Positions 1 through 10,400 are shown, numbered from the stretch's first letter. The stretch is DNA of 64,000 nt from Siphonodentalium dalli (GCA_032622095.1 CP136061.1:16120440-16184439), one strand, 5' to 3'. Made by a program: numbers and translations. Notes: a model not told the origin generated them from the sequence alone.

Positions 1-375
1 AAGGCTTCTGGTGGTGTGGGAATGCTAATTAGAGAAGAATTATTACAATATTTTGATGTTTCCATATTAGACAGAGAAATTGATGGCATTTTATCAGTAA
101 AGTTTAAATCAATTAGTTTAAATGAAGAATTCATATTATGTACATGTTATCTTCCCCCAGAAAGGTCTGTGTGGGGCAGAAATCCAGATAGTTTTTTCTC
201 ACATATTTTGACAAGCGCTTATTTACATTGTGATACCCCAATGATTGTATGTGGTGATATGAATGCACGCATAGGTAAATTGTCAGATGTAAATATGGAA
301 CTCGACTGTGTACCCCAAATTCATAATATTGATAACACAGTAAACCAGCATGGAAAATCATTCTTGAATTTTTAA
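1..375 (+). pseudogene. LINE ORF2, endonuclease domain (fragment)
   Basis: The reading frame is open from the first base of the window, so the true start lies to the left. The product matches the middle and second half of an APE-like endonuclease: a GGVG-type strand, then 'CTCYLPP', and the catalytic-region motif GDMNARIG (residues 80-87 counted from the ATG at 22). Such domains nick target DNA to prime reverse transcription. The frame stops at 373-375, just after a short T run, and the next part of the same domain continues in another frame. That pattern is a one-base loss in the run, not a natural end. The histidine-containing end of the endonuclease (PPDHSFVLVEY) is in the following segment. 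Confidence 0.8.
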
Positions 376-2645
376 ATGAAACTAAGTTATGCTGTTTAAA
401 TGGTTGTTTGAATAATGAAAACAATAATTATACCTCGATTAGTACCAAGGGTTCAGCTGTTGTCGATTATATTTGTGTGCCACATGACGTATTTGATCGC
501 TTCAATAATTTCTGGGTCAAAACAAAATCAGATTTAATTATCGATAATTCGTTAGAAAGTATGCTAGGTGAAGGGTGTAAACCACCGGACCATAGTTTTG
601 TTTTGGTGGAGTATATTGTAAATACAGTCCATGTACATGGCAGCACACCAACTGATCACAAACATACACCAACTAAACTTAATAAACCATTACCAGCTGA
701 TTTTTTAGCCTCATCTGAAACTTTATTAAATTTGATACATGAAATCGAGTCTGCAATAGAATCCCAAATAACTGTAGACAATATTTATGATAAATTTACA
801 AAACACATTTTTGAAAATATGTCAGACCAATTACCAAGTTTCAAAAATGGAAGGCGTTCACATAAAAAATTTAAATTTCACAAACCATATTGGAATGATG
901 ACCTTACTAAATTATGGCAAACAATGAGTAACTTGGAAAATGCATTCCTAAAATATAAAACTAAGTCAAGAGACAAAAATTTAGCTTTTCTAAAATTTAA
1001 AGAGGCTAGGCAAATTTTTAATCGTAAATTACGCACTTATGAAAGACAATATAAACGTAATTTTGCACTCGATATGGAACTAAACTGTAATAATCCTAAA
1101 TCTTTCTGGGACACGATTAAGAAACTTGGACCCAAAAAAGTAAATGGTATCCCAAATGAAGTAATTGGACCTGATGGTTCTGTCATAACAGATACAAAAT
1201 TAATTACAGAAAACTGGAGGTCTGCTTTTAAAACTTTATACAATCCGGAATTTGGAAATGAACTTTTTGATAATAATTTCAGAGAAAATATCATAAAAGA
1301 AAAGATATTTACAGAAAATAAATTTTTAGACCCATTATATGTACACAATAATGTTCTAAATCGGACTATTCAAATAGAAGAAATTGATCGTGCAATAAAT
1401 AAAGTAAAGACTGGAAAGGCGTTTGGCATAGATAAAATACCTGGTGAAACCCTAAAATGTGAATCTGTTAAACCTGTGTTGCTTAGTTTATTTAATTTCA
1501 TTTTTGATACTGACATTATACCATCTGTTTGGAGACAATCTATAATATGTCCCATACCAAACGATAAATCACTAGACCAGAGAATTCCGCTTAATTATCG
1601 TGGCATCTCATTACTACCAACAAGCAGCAAATTATATAATAGTGTTTTAAATAATAGACTTGTTGAACATCTAGACCATAATAATATACTAGTTGATGAA
1701 CAAAATGGTTTTAGATCAAAGCGGTCATGCATTGATAATATTTTCATACTAACAAGCATAATGAAAGGAAAAAAAGATATATTTACTACGTTCATAGATT
1801 TCAAAAATTCTTTCGATTGTATCGACAGAGACATGTTACTCTTCAAACTTCTTAAATGTGGGATAGACGGAAACATGTACCAATCAATTCGAAGTATGTA
1901 TAGAAGTACACATGCACGTATCAGAATAAATGGAGATGTGTCGGAGCCTTTTGATTGCCAATTTGGTGTAAAACAAGTAGATAATTTATCATCTACACTC
2001 TTTAATGTATTTGTAAATGACCTGGCATCTGAAATAAAAACCATGAATGTTGGTGTAAAATTAAATGTACCCATTTTAATGTATGCTGATGACATAGTGT
2101 TACTATCTGAAAATGAAAACAATATGCAAAATATGCTCGAAGTAGTTCACAAATGGTGTAGAAAGTGTAGAATGGTGATAAACACAAATAAAACAAAAAC
2201 AATGCATCTTAGAAATGTCAGAACCAAACGAACAAGTTTTCCTTTTAAACTTGGCACGCAACAACTGAATATCGTAGAAGAATATAAATTCTTGGGTATT
2301 ATTATTCATGAACACAAACAATTTGACACAACAGCTGAGGTCTTGGCCAAATCTGCAAGCAGAGCTTTAGGAGCTATAATTTCAAAAATTCACCCATATA
2401 AAGATATAGGTTTCAAAACATTTAAAAAATTATATATAACATGTGTATCTCCAATTTTAGATTATGCATCAGGCGTATGGGGTTCAAAGAATTTTTCATG
2501 TCTAGATAGTGTACAGAATAAGGCTTTTAGATATTTTTTGGGAGTCCATCGCTATTGTCCATTATTAGCAGTAAATGGTGACATTGGTATATCATCTTGT
2601 AAGATTCGTCGAGTCCTGACCATATCCGTCTATGGAACCATATAA
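376..2645 (+). pseudogene. LINE ORF2, endonuclease end plus reverse transcriptase
   Basis: This segment continues the broken endonuclease. 'AVVDYICVP' and 'PPDHSFVLVEY' are the last strands with the conserved histidine. A lysine-rich linker and then a full reverse transcriptase follow. RT landmarks are the fingers region (NYRGISLLPTSSKLYN), the first catalytic Asp (FIDFKNSFD, bases ~1791-1821), a motif read as KQVDNLSSTLF (~1967-2000), and the YADD box (2082-2093). In active relatives of this family that motif normally reads QGDxLSP, so the glycine is replaced by valine and the proline is lost. The region after YADD (EYKFLGIIIHE, SPILDYASGVWG) is typical LINE thumb. The frame ends at 2645 by a one-base shift near 2613-2625. 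Confidence 0.85.
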
Positions 2646-2866
2646 TAGAATTACCAGATGACAGACTAATTAAAAAAGTGTTTAACTGGGACCTAGCTCA
2701 TGTTTCAAATGGTTGGTGTTCCTTTATGAATGATACTCTATCTAACTTACAATTGTCAACAGTATTTCAAAATTTAGAAACATGTAATATAGACGATTTT
2801 GAAACGAAGCTTAAAAATGATGAATCAGATAAATGGAAAAACAGCTTAATTTTGTTCCTAAATTAA
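2615..2866 (+). pseudogene. LINE ORF2, post-RT linker fragment
   Basis: A short piece of the same LINE protein in a third frame. Read from about 2615 it continues the sense of the preceding segment (a WNHIIELPDD-like stretch, then VFNWDLAHVSNGWC). It stops at 2866, where one A appears to be missing from an AT-rich run, and the next fragment resumes one base over. There is no ATG of its own and it is not an independent gene. The call rests on continuity with both neighbours rather than on a recognised domain. Confidence 0.7.
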
Positions 2867-3249
2867 GAACATATAAACTTTTCAAAAGGAATTATGAAAC
2901 TGAATCATATGTATTGATGAATATGGACCATGCTCATAGATCTATATTTGCTCAGTTTCGATGTGGAATTCTTCCTTTGAGAGTGGAAACTGGTCGTTTT
3001 AGAAATGAAAAGCTAAATCTCAGAAAATGCACATTATGTGCCTCACATGAAGTCGAAGATGAAATGCACTTCCTATTAAAATGCCCTTTCTATAACGAAA
3101 AGCGAGAACTTTTATTCGACTCTCTCCCTTTAAATGTAACTATGATGATAGAACAAAACCAGTTAGAATCAGCTTTTATTGAAATAATCAACACACACAC
3201 ACGTCAGTTTGCTAATTTTATCCATGATGCCTATCTGAAAAGAAAGTAG
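2833..3249 (+). pseudogene. LINE ORF2, C-terminal zinc-binding region
   Basis: This is the C-terminal end of the LINE protein. The stretch NMDHAHRSIFAQFRCGILPL leads into the cysteine-histidine motif CTLC...HFLLKC (C-x2-C-x9-H-x4-C), as in RT-associated zinc domains, and the frame ends at a TAG at 3247-3249. The domain is thought to bind RNA or DNA during integration. The fragment overlaps the previous one only because a base is missing near 2850-2860. Two more truncated copies of this same stretch follow downstream. Confidence 0.8.
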
Positions 3250-3352
3250 TATATATATAAATAAACATCATAGCATATAATAGCGTAAATTGACAGGCGT
3301 CTTGCTATACAATGCAAAAATTAATTAACTCTTATTTTCAGGGTGACATATA

Positions 3353-3366
3353 GGCCCAATAGGGCC
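3353..3366 (+). other. GC hairpin in LINE 3' UTR
   Basis: The 14 bases ggcccaatagggcc form a 5-bp GC stem with a 4-base AATA loop, followed by ggtgcgcg. Copies occur at 3862-3875 and 4371-4384, one per tandem unit. A 3' hairpin next to a short repeated tail is the sort of element a LINE RT may recognise; that role is inferred. Confidence 0.55.
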
Positions 3367-3422
3367 GGGTGCGCGATGTAAACTAAATGTCTAAACTAAA
3401 TGTCTAAACTGAATCATATGTA

Positions 3423-3758
3423 TTGATGAATATGGACCATGCTCATAGATCTATATTTGCTCAGTTTCGATGTGGAATTCTTCCTTTGAGAGTGGAAACT
3501 GGTCGTTTTAGAAATGAAAAGCTAAATCTCAGAAAATGCACATTATGTGCCTCACATGAAGTCGAAGATGAAATGCACTTCCTATTAAAATGCCCTTTCT
3601 ATAACGAAAAGCGAGAACTTTTATTCGACTCTCTCCCTTTAAATGTAACTATGATGATAGAACAAAACCAGTTAGAATCAGCTTTTATTGAAATAATCAA
3701 CACACACACACGTCAGTTTGCTAATTTTATCCATGATGCCTATCTGAAAAGAAAGTAG
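3423..3758 (+). pseudogene. LINE C-terminal zinc region, tandem copy 2
   Basis: The second copy of the LINE C-terminal region starts within the tandem unit at the sequence encoding MNMDHAHRS. It encodes 111 residues, as in copy 1, with the same CTLC...HFLLKC motif and the same TAG stop. It is a by-product of the tandem duplication, lacks endonuclease and RT, and has no promoter that I can see. Confidence 0.75.
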
Positions 3759-3931
3759 TATATATATAAATAAACATCATAGCATATAATAGCGTAAATT
3801 GACAGGCGTCTTGCTATACAATGCAAAAATTAATTAACTCTTATTTTCAGGGTGACATATAGGCCCAATAGGGCCGGGTGCGCGATGTAAACTAAATGTC
3901 TAAACTAAATGTCTAAACTGAATCATATGTA

Positions 3932-4282
3932 TTGATGAATATGGACCGTGCTCATAGATCTATATTTGCTCAGTTTCGATGTGGAATTCTTCCTTTGAGA
4001 GTGGAAACTGGTCGTTTTAGAAATGAAAAGCTAAATCTCAGAAAATGCACATTATGTGCCTCACATGAAGTCGAAGATGAAATGCACTTCCTATTAAAAT
4101 GCCCTTTCTATAACGAAAAGCGAGAACTTTTATTCGACTCTCTCCCTTTAAATGTAACCATGATGATAGAACAAAACCAGTTAGAATCAGCTTTTATTGA
4201 AATAATCAACAAACACACACGTCAGTTTGCTAATTTTATCCATGATGCCTATCTGAAAAGAAAGCAGTATATATATAAATAA
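3932..4282 (+). pseudogene. LINE C-terminal zinc region, tandem copy 3
   Basis: The third copy encodes 116 residues. It carries substitutions relative to copies 1 and 2, including Asp-His-Ala changed to Asp-Arg-Ala near the start. A T-to-C change at the stop codon adds five residues (QYIYK) before the next stop. The zinc motif is intact. As with copy 2 it is duplicated LINE sequence, not a gene. Confidence 0.72.
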
Positions 4283-4412
4283 ACATCATAGCATATAATA
4301 GCGTAAATTGACAGGCGTCTTGCTATACAATGCAAAAATTAATTAACTCTTATTTTCAGGGTGACATATAGGCCCAATAGGGCCGGGTGCGCGATGTAAA
4401 CTAAATGTCTAA

Positions 4413-6440
4413 AAATTGTTTGTTATTTAACATGCACATGTCACGTAAATAAAAGATATTACTACTACCTATGATTGTGAAAAATATAAAAAAAAACATT
4501 TATGGAATAAATTGGTTAACTCCGAAAGCTCAACTCCGATTTTATGGGACTTTTCGTGACGCAACCGAGATGTTATGGCCTAAATAATATAAACAAAATC
4601 AGCTTTCCCCTATGTATTTCCTTACTTTTCCCATTTCACGCCTAATGTGCCTGGACTACACCGCGAATCACCCTCCCAGAACAAAATTGCCACCATGTTG
4701 AGAGTCTTGCTTATTGCACACTGTTTACGCACTGTAGCATGGTTCCGAAGGCGAAATAGATCGAAAAAGCTAACATAATCTCCTAATTAATAATATTATG
4801 GCCTTCCTCCCGGAACAACAAATGGCCGCTTCAACTCGTAGATACGAGCTGCGAGCAATACAGTTTTTTATCGCAACAATTAGTATCGATTGAAACAAAC
4901 TGGAGGATAATTGTGTGCGAGCCAGCGGTCTGGAGGAATTATTATAAGGGCGCATAATGTCTGTATTGCCTCCTTCTAAGGAAATATTGAATATATTACA
5001 ATAATATACACATACGACAGTATAAATAGTGTTGTGGATTTTGAGAAAAAATAAGAGGAATATTGAATGTGATGGAAGCTCATAATGCTTTGTGATTGGT
5101 ATGCCGAAGTGAGCGTTGCGATTTTCGCTTTGCACGAACTTCGGATATAAGCACAACGCGTACAATGACCTTCTATCCAATCGAATCGACCAATGTAATA
5201 TTGTTGGTTGTAAAACACCAAATACAAATTAGTATAGTGATTTCCCATGGGACCCGCAAGCTAGGATCATCATACAAAAAAAATCCTGGCAGCTGAATGG
5301 TCAATGATACATGGATGAAATATAGCCACACGGTGAATGGTTACGACTGTCAAATGTGCGCATCATTTGTGGGAGGGGTTGGGGTTTTGTTTAGATGTCA
5401 TTTGTTTCGCCCTTTTAAGGGTGGTGTGACCATTGTGGTGTGAAGAAATACGTTAATTATAAAGTCATGGCACATTTTCATGTGTCCAACAAGACATTCT
5501 GTAATTGGTGATACATGTTCCTGCGAATACATACCATCAAGCGAGATTGTTAACACGTAGATCAATGTAAATGATTTGAGTTATTGTAACTTGCAAACTC
5601 TCACATATGTTGCGAGTTTTGACACAGAAGTGTTTACGCCACAGGTATTTGCGTTTCCTGATGTGTGGTGGTTGGTATGTGCCTCATTATACGTTCACGA
5701 ACAAATGTAACGTTTTCCGAAACAACTCTCTCTAACATACAAAAGGTTTGCACACAGTTCTGATGTTAACCCATTCATGGCGGGAGCTTCCTGAATGTTA
5801 GCGGAATCCCCGTGCCAATGCATTATCTTAAATACGCGAGTAGACCATAGGTCGCCTCGCATATATAAGAAAATGCATTTGCCTAGCAAATGTTGTATTA
5901 TTTTTTATAATTGTTAAAATATTTAAGAAAAAAAGAAAAAATATATAATTGTTTTAAAAGAATGTAAGAACTAGTGATAACAAATTATAAAATTGTTAAA
6001 GAATATAAGAAAACATGTTAAAAATTGTTATAGAATGTAAGACGAAATAATATAAAATGATAATTATTGTTAAAGAATGTGTGAAAAATTCCGTGAGCTG
6101 TCGCTGGTGAAAATCTCTTCATTACTTATGAGTGCACATGCTCGGCATCGACAAAAGTTCCATCTGCGTTAGTTTCTCTCATTTTGCTCGACACCAATGT
6201 CGATTTGATGTTTGAAAGTTGCATTGTTGACACGAACGGATGGTATGCTATGACTAAAGGAACGCGGTCGATTTGAGAAAGCTGTCGTTATTTAGCGTTT
6301 CTTGCTTATGGCTCTTGATATTGGTTGTTTGTTATTTTATTGTCAGAAAAGCAGAAAGTTATTTGTTCCCCACGTTACTCTGTTTAAGAATTCATCCTGT
6401 TGTAACATAATTACTGACCATCGTAGACTATATAACTCGA
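4413..6440. other. No gene recognised; AT-rich patch
   Basis: I find no convincing coding sequence. A degenerate AT-rich run of 'attgttaaagaatgtaag'-like units lies at about 5896-6090. An ATG in strong Kozak context (gccaccatg, 4695) opens only a 27-codon frame. The rest looks single-copy. Confidence 0.4.
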
Positions 6441-6668
6441 AATAGTTATCTGATGGAGTTGCCAGTTCCTAGCCGATGGCCGGTGGTTTGCCGCACATGG
6501 TCGATGAGTTTATCAGCCTTCGAACTCATTATTAGATTAGCCGTAAGTGTGCGGATTTCCGCCATCAATTCAACTGGCAATGTCGTGAAATGGCATTTGT
6601 TTCTGAAAGCGACATTAAGATGGAGATGCACGTTTTGCATAAATACAGCCAAATATGGCAAGAGATTT

Positions 6669-7034
6669 TCAACAAAGTATTTCTCTGGATCTATCTGGCG
6701 AAAAATCTAGAATTTCACATATCATCACCGTCATTACATGTATAATCTGAGCAGTTATTAAGATACAACAAAAACAATGGATTTTAGTACGTTTGAGAGG
6801 TTGACCATATTGTTTTCTTTGTTGTCCCTTTAGGTACCAAGAGCTGATAGAATAATTAATAATTTCACACAAAACTCCAATCATCAAACAGCTTATTGTC
6901 TTGGCTCTATGAGAGGAAGCATCATTTGTATCATAATGTGGAGTTAGATTTAGTGTCATACCCACATATATTATAATGAAGAATAAAGCAGTCAGAAATA
7001 TTCCAGCCCAATGAAAACAACTGTTGTGGTCCAC
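6669..7034 (-). CDS. Possible exon of a three-helix membrane protein (unrecognised)
   Basis: A 121-codon open stretch on the minus strand has three clear hydrophobic segments: about residues 9-29 (WAGIFLTALFFIIIYVGMTL), 45-65 (ISCLMIGVLCEIINYSIS) and 86-108 (CFCCILITAQIIHVMTVMIC). Basic linkers separate them, including KGQQRKQYGQPLKRTK. The frame does not begin with ATG. Just upstream on the minus strand is a pyrimidine-rich run ending in AG (ttgctccctgcttgag), which could be a splice acceptor, so it may be a terminal exon with its stop at 6669-6671. The size and spacing loosely recall small TMEM-type proteins, but I cannot assign a family. AT-rich DNA can also encode hydrophobic stretches by chance. 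Confidence 0.3.
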   Translation of the reverse strand: MDHNSCFHWAGIFLTALFFIIIYVGMTLNLTPHYDTNDASSHRAKTISCLMIGVLCEIINYSISSWYLKGQQRKQYGQPLKRTKIHCFCCILITAQIIHVMTVMICEILDFSPDRSREILC

Positions 7035-7039
7035 TCAAG

Positions 7040-7570
7040 CAGGGAGCAATCAATAGAAATTAGGTCACAATGTTAAGAGATATGGTGGTCAGCTTTAATT
7101 TGGTTATGAAGCCATGGCCCAGACATCACCTCAGCCCAATTTTTCGTTGAACAACACGAATGACATGATAATTCTCAAATTTAGAGAATAATATTTGTGG
7201 GTAGTTGTCATTCTAAGTTAAAATAATCATAAAATTTCATGAATCAAGAAAATTTAAGTCTCATCGCATGGTCTCCAGATATGATATCATGGATATATGA
7301 TCTGCAATTTTGAAACAAATATAATTTACGGAAGTTCTTGGTACCTGAAAACGGTGAAAGTTTTAATATTTTTCATGCCACAAAAGTGAAGTAAATGAGG
7401 TTATAATAACTAATTGTTCGATGGTTGTTAAATATTTTATCACAATAATCGCTTGCACCAAATTTCACAAATAAATTCGCCTATGTGAATAGAGTGAAAC
7501 TTTGTGGGTGGAGATAGATATGTCGGTTTTCTATATACTCTGGTGGATTAATATTATCCATTATGACCTG
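7040..7570. other. No gene recognised
   Basis: Single-copy looking AT-rich sequence with no coding stretch, repeat or RNA gene that I can support. Confidence 0.4.
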
Positions 7571-7572
7571 AG

Positions 7573-7687
7573 GTGTGGGATGGAAAAATCTCACCCGAGG
7601 GGCCAGATATTTGGGTCGGACACGAGGCTTGTCGAGTGTCCGGACCAAATATCTGGCCCCGAGGGTGAGATTTTTCCATGCCCACAT
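7573..7687. repeat. Long imperfect hairpin, ~50-bp arms
   Basis: The left arm at about 7574-7623 pairs with the right arm at about 7636-7685 across a 12-base loop (gaggcttgtcga). The arms contain the complementary runs aaaaatctcaccc / gggtgagattttt and ccagatattt / aaatatctgg. Both arms also read as open frames on either strand, which follows from the symmetry. Probably a short foldback or MITE-like element. Confidence 0.8.
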
Positions 7688-7916
7688 CCCAGATCATGAT
7701 GTATCATTTTCTCCCAACCCAAGATTCTCATTCCGATTTTTTAATACCAAGCTTTGGCACATTCCAGTAGCTTCTTAACGGTACATATGGGGATAATTCT
7801 GATGCGATATTCGTGATTATCTGGGATTATTTCGGTATATATACTGCCAAAACAAAGCGCGCTATCCGTGCGTGCAGTGTTAATATATACGTTATAGAGA
7901 AATCGACATCGTAGTA

Positions 7917-8188
7917 TCAACCCACCATCCAATCCCGCCACCCATAGTATCTTATGCGCCGCAGGCGCTCGTAAATAGGTAGTCCCCACCCACCACCCCA
8001 TCCCGCCACCAATAGTATCTTATGCGCCGCAGGCGCTCGTATATAGGTAGTACCCACCCACCACCCATCCCGCAACCCATAGTATCTTACGCGCCGCAGG
8101 CGCTCGTATATATGTAGTACCCACCCACCACCCCATCCCGCCACCCATAGTATCTTATGCGCCACAGGCGCTCGTATATAGGTAGTAT
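7917..8188. repeat. Tandem array, ~68-bp unit, 4 copies
   Basis: Four copies begin near 7917, 7984, 8052 and 8119. Each contains a C-rich segment (cacccaccacccatcccg), the words 'agtatctta' and 'gcgccgcaggcgc' (a GC palindrome), and 'tcgtatataggtagta'. The period is 67-68 bp with a few substitutions per copy. Open frames run through it on the minus strand because the unit lacks stops; I do not regard them as genes. Confidence 0.85.
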
Positions 8189-8738
8189 ATGCAAGTGTTA
8201 TATGTTGAAGGTTCTTCGTGATTAACATGGTGGAGGCTTATCTCCATTTGTATCAGCGTCCTCGAATACGTCCGTATTTATTTACTTGAAACGTGAAGCG
8301 TAACTGGTTGGTCGCCATTGTTTTAGTTCACCACACAAAACATGACGACGGAATGTTAAATTAGTTCCGACTCCTCGTTAAATAGGTAAAGCAGTCAAGT
8401 GGGTAGGGATAGACATCTGGTCACGTGTTGGGTGAGACAGAGAAATCTCACCAGCTATCCCACACGGGCTGCCTGCGCTAAAATGTGTAGGGGTGGGAGA
8501 AATATTATTCTCAGATAAGCGAACTTGTGACATAAAGGAAACTGATTTTTGATAAAGAGTAATCAGTTTTGAACGTTATGTTGGAAATTATATTTTCCAT
8601 TATCCGGTGGAATTTCGAGAGTAATTTAACCCATGCTCCCATATCACGAATATGTCATAACTGAAGCTAGGAGTAAACGATACTGCACGCAGGTCAATTA
8701 ACTGTTCCTCCTAGTTTGTCATGAATATGTAAGATGCC
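8189..8738. other. Left flank of foldback element, no gene
   Basis: No coding sequence. Around 8651-8702 there is a stretch (atatgtcataactg...gagtaaacgata...caattaa) with a weak direct match at about 25500-25553, on the other side of the big element. Confidence 0.4.
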
Positions 8739-8745
8739 ACCGGGG
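8739..8745. other. Target-site duplication (left copy)
   Basis: The 7 bases accgggg abut the left terminus and recur directly after the right terminus at 25010-25016. The left copy runs into the terminal G run (9 Gs against 4 plus 4), so its exact length is uncertain by one or two bases. Confidence 0.6.
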
Positions 8746-8850
8746 GGGGGATTGACTATTTCGAGTAACAGGAACGGAACGAGGAACAGGAACGAGTTCC
8801 GAGTAACAGAATGACTATTTCGAGTAACAGGAACGAGGAACAGAGATATA
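8746..8850 (+). repeat. Terminal inverted repeat, left
   Basis: Starts ggggattgactatttcgag, then short 'aacaggaacg' / 'gagttccgag' subrepeats, and runs into the first monomer (agagatataagctc). It matches the reverse complement of 24905-25009 with one substitution that I can see (aggaacg against atgaacg), which implies recent activity or strong homogenisation. Confidence 0.8.
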
Positions 8851-9844
8851 AGCTCACATTTCTCGCGTTTTGCTCTATGTAACGATACATATTATACATC
8901 ATTCGAAAGGTTAGCATAGCCCCTTCATTAATAGTGCAACATTTAGACACTAATATTGCGAACAAAGCGTACACTTGGCCAGGAACGGCGAGCGTTGAAT
9001 AAAAAATTAGCTAAAAACGAAAAAATCCGAGTACCGGGAATCAGGAACAGAGATATAAGCTCACATTTCTCGCGTTTTGCGCTATGTAACGATACATATT
9101 ATACATCATTCGAAAGGTTAGCATATCCCCTTCATTAATATTGCAACATTTAGACACTAATATTGCGAACAAAGCGTACATTTGGCCAGGAACGGCGAGT
9201 GTTGAATAAGAAATTAGCTAAAAACTGGAAAAAATCCGACTAACAGGAATCAGGAACAGAGATATAAGCTCACATTTCTCGCGTTTTACGCTATGTAAAA
9301 ATACATATTATACATCATTCGAAAGGATAGCATCTTCCCTTCATTAATATTGCACCATTTAGACACCAATATTGCGAACAAAGCGTACATTTGGCCAGGA
9401 ACGGCGAGTGTTGAATAAGAAATTATCTAAAAACTGGAAAAAATCCGACTAACAGGAATCAGGAACAGAGATATAAGCTCACATTTCTCGCGTTTTACGC
9501 TATGTAAAAATACATATTATACATCATTCGAAAGGTTAGCATCTTCCCTTCATTAATATTGCAACATGTAGACACTAATATTGCGAACAAAGCGTAAATT
9601 TGGCCAGGAACGGCGAGCGTTGAATAAGAAATTAGCTAAAAACTGGAAAAAATCCGACTAACAGGAATCAGGAACAGAGATATAAGCGCATATTACTCGC
9701 GTTTTACGCTATGTAAAAATACATATTATACATCATTCGAAAGGTTAGCGTCTCCCCTTCATTAATATTGCAACAGTTAGATATTACTTTTGCGAACAAA
9801 GCGTACAATTGGCCAGGAACGGTGAGCGTTGAATCAGAAATTAG
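8841..9844 (+). repeat. Left arm: five ~209-bp monomers
   Basis: The landmark 'cagagatataagc' occurs at 8841, 9048, 9257, 9466 and 9675, a period of 207-209 bp. Each monomer carries the words ctcgcgtttta, acatattatacatcattcg, aaaggttagca, ttcattaatattgcaac, gcgaacaaagcgtac, tggccaggaacgg and gttgaataagaaattag. Short frames inside the monomers recur in every copy and are not genes. Confidence 0.92.
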
Positions 9845-10079
9845 CACCCCGAAGAACGTACGTAACTTATTCTTCGTAGAAAGTCGCAGATTTCTCACGA
9901 ATTACGCAACGTCACTGCCAAGTATTTACAGAAATGGAAAGAGTATCATTCACTATATTCATTTCTGTCGCATAAAATGCTTTTTGTGCAATAAAGTTCA
10001 GACAAAGTGTGAAAATGATTGATATCTTTTAGACGAAATCTTAGATTCCCCGGACAAATATCTATATATAGGATATATG

Positions 10080-10125
10080 GCGCAGCCAATCAGAAAATTC
10101 AGTAGGCGGGGTTATCTCAAACTAG
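10080..10125 (+). promoter_or_regulatory. Possible promoter-like cluster in foldback core
   Basis: Within 70 bp there is 'atatataggatatatgg', a CCAAT-type 'agccaatcag', and a GC-box-like 'ggcggggt'. They sit in the duplicated core (also ~21060-21105). No reading frame follows, so this is suggestive only. Confidence 0.25.
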
Positions 10126-10335
10126 GCATAGGAACAGATTATGGTACGAATTGACGAATTTGAAGTAACAGGAACGAGGACGAGACCAATTCGAAAGAAC
10201 ATCTGGAACGGTATATGTCAAGACACAGGCTCAGCTCTCGGTTTCCTGTTCAAAGCATCCACCACAAGATAAAAGAAAGTGAACACAAAAAAAGTCCAAA
10301 ATTGCTCCTCTTTTCTTATGTACGCAATAAAGGCA

Positions 10336-10400
10336 AAAATATGAGGGGTGAAGGAAAGGGCCTATTGGCCCTTTCGACCATCCCGGGGTTACAACCCCCC
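10336..10400. other. Hairpin module in foldback core
   Basis: 'gaggggtgaagg' is followed by the 8-bp stem aaagggcc / ggcccttt with a 4-base TATT loop (~10355-10374), then cgaccatcccggggtt and a C run. The same module is at ~21336-21380. A diverged copy at ~62907-62960 has the stem aatgggcc / ggcccatt, so the pairing is preserved by paired changes. Function unknown. Confidence 0.7.

Larger units (their letters stand above)
1..3405 (+). mobile_element. LINE (non-LTR retrotransposon), APE endonuclease type, 3' 3.4 kb
   Basis: The window opens inside the second open reading frame of a LINE. In order there are an apurinic-type endonuclease, a long linker, a reverse transcriptase with a YADD active site, a thumb/connection region, and a C-terminal cysteine-histidine motif (C-x2-C-x9-H-x4-C). 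After the last stop codon (3249) comes a ~155-bp 3' UTR with a GC hairpin (3353-3366) and a 13-bp tail unit 'aaactaaatgtct' present twice. LINEs copy themselves by target-primed reverse transcription in the nucleus. This copy cannot do so because the frame is broken at least three times and an RT core motif is altered. The clade is not certain: the C-terminal zinc motif and short-unit tail fit the I/Jockey-like superfamily better than L1. The 5' part lies outside the window. Confidence 0.9.
2897..4412 (+). repeat. LINE 3' end in three tandem copies, 509-bp period
   Basis: The segment starting 'aaactgaatcatatg' occurs at about 2897, 3406 and 3915, an exact spacing of 509 bp each time. Each unit holds the C-terminal zinc region, the stop, the 3' UTR with the GC hairpin, and the tail. 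Units 1 and 2 look identical. Unit 3 differs by a few substitutions, one of which turns TAG into CAG and lengthens the frame. All units begin at the same base and are joined through a short match between the tail unit (aaactaaatg) and the internal sequence (aaactgaatc). The third copy ends at ~4412, followed by unrelated sequence. Confidence 0.92.

Noticed and set aside
1037-2321. Minus-strand frames opposite the LINE RT
   Set aside because: Shadows of the plus-strand reverse transcriptase reading.
4695-4778. 27-codon frame with a perfect Kozak start (gccaccatg)
   Set aside because: Too short, no cleavage or secretion pattern beyond a weak hydrophobic start, and no supporting context.
7917-8228. 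103-codon minus-strand frame with repeated VAGWGGGW peptides
   Set aside because: Entirely within the 68-bp tandem array.
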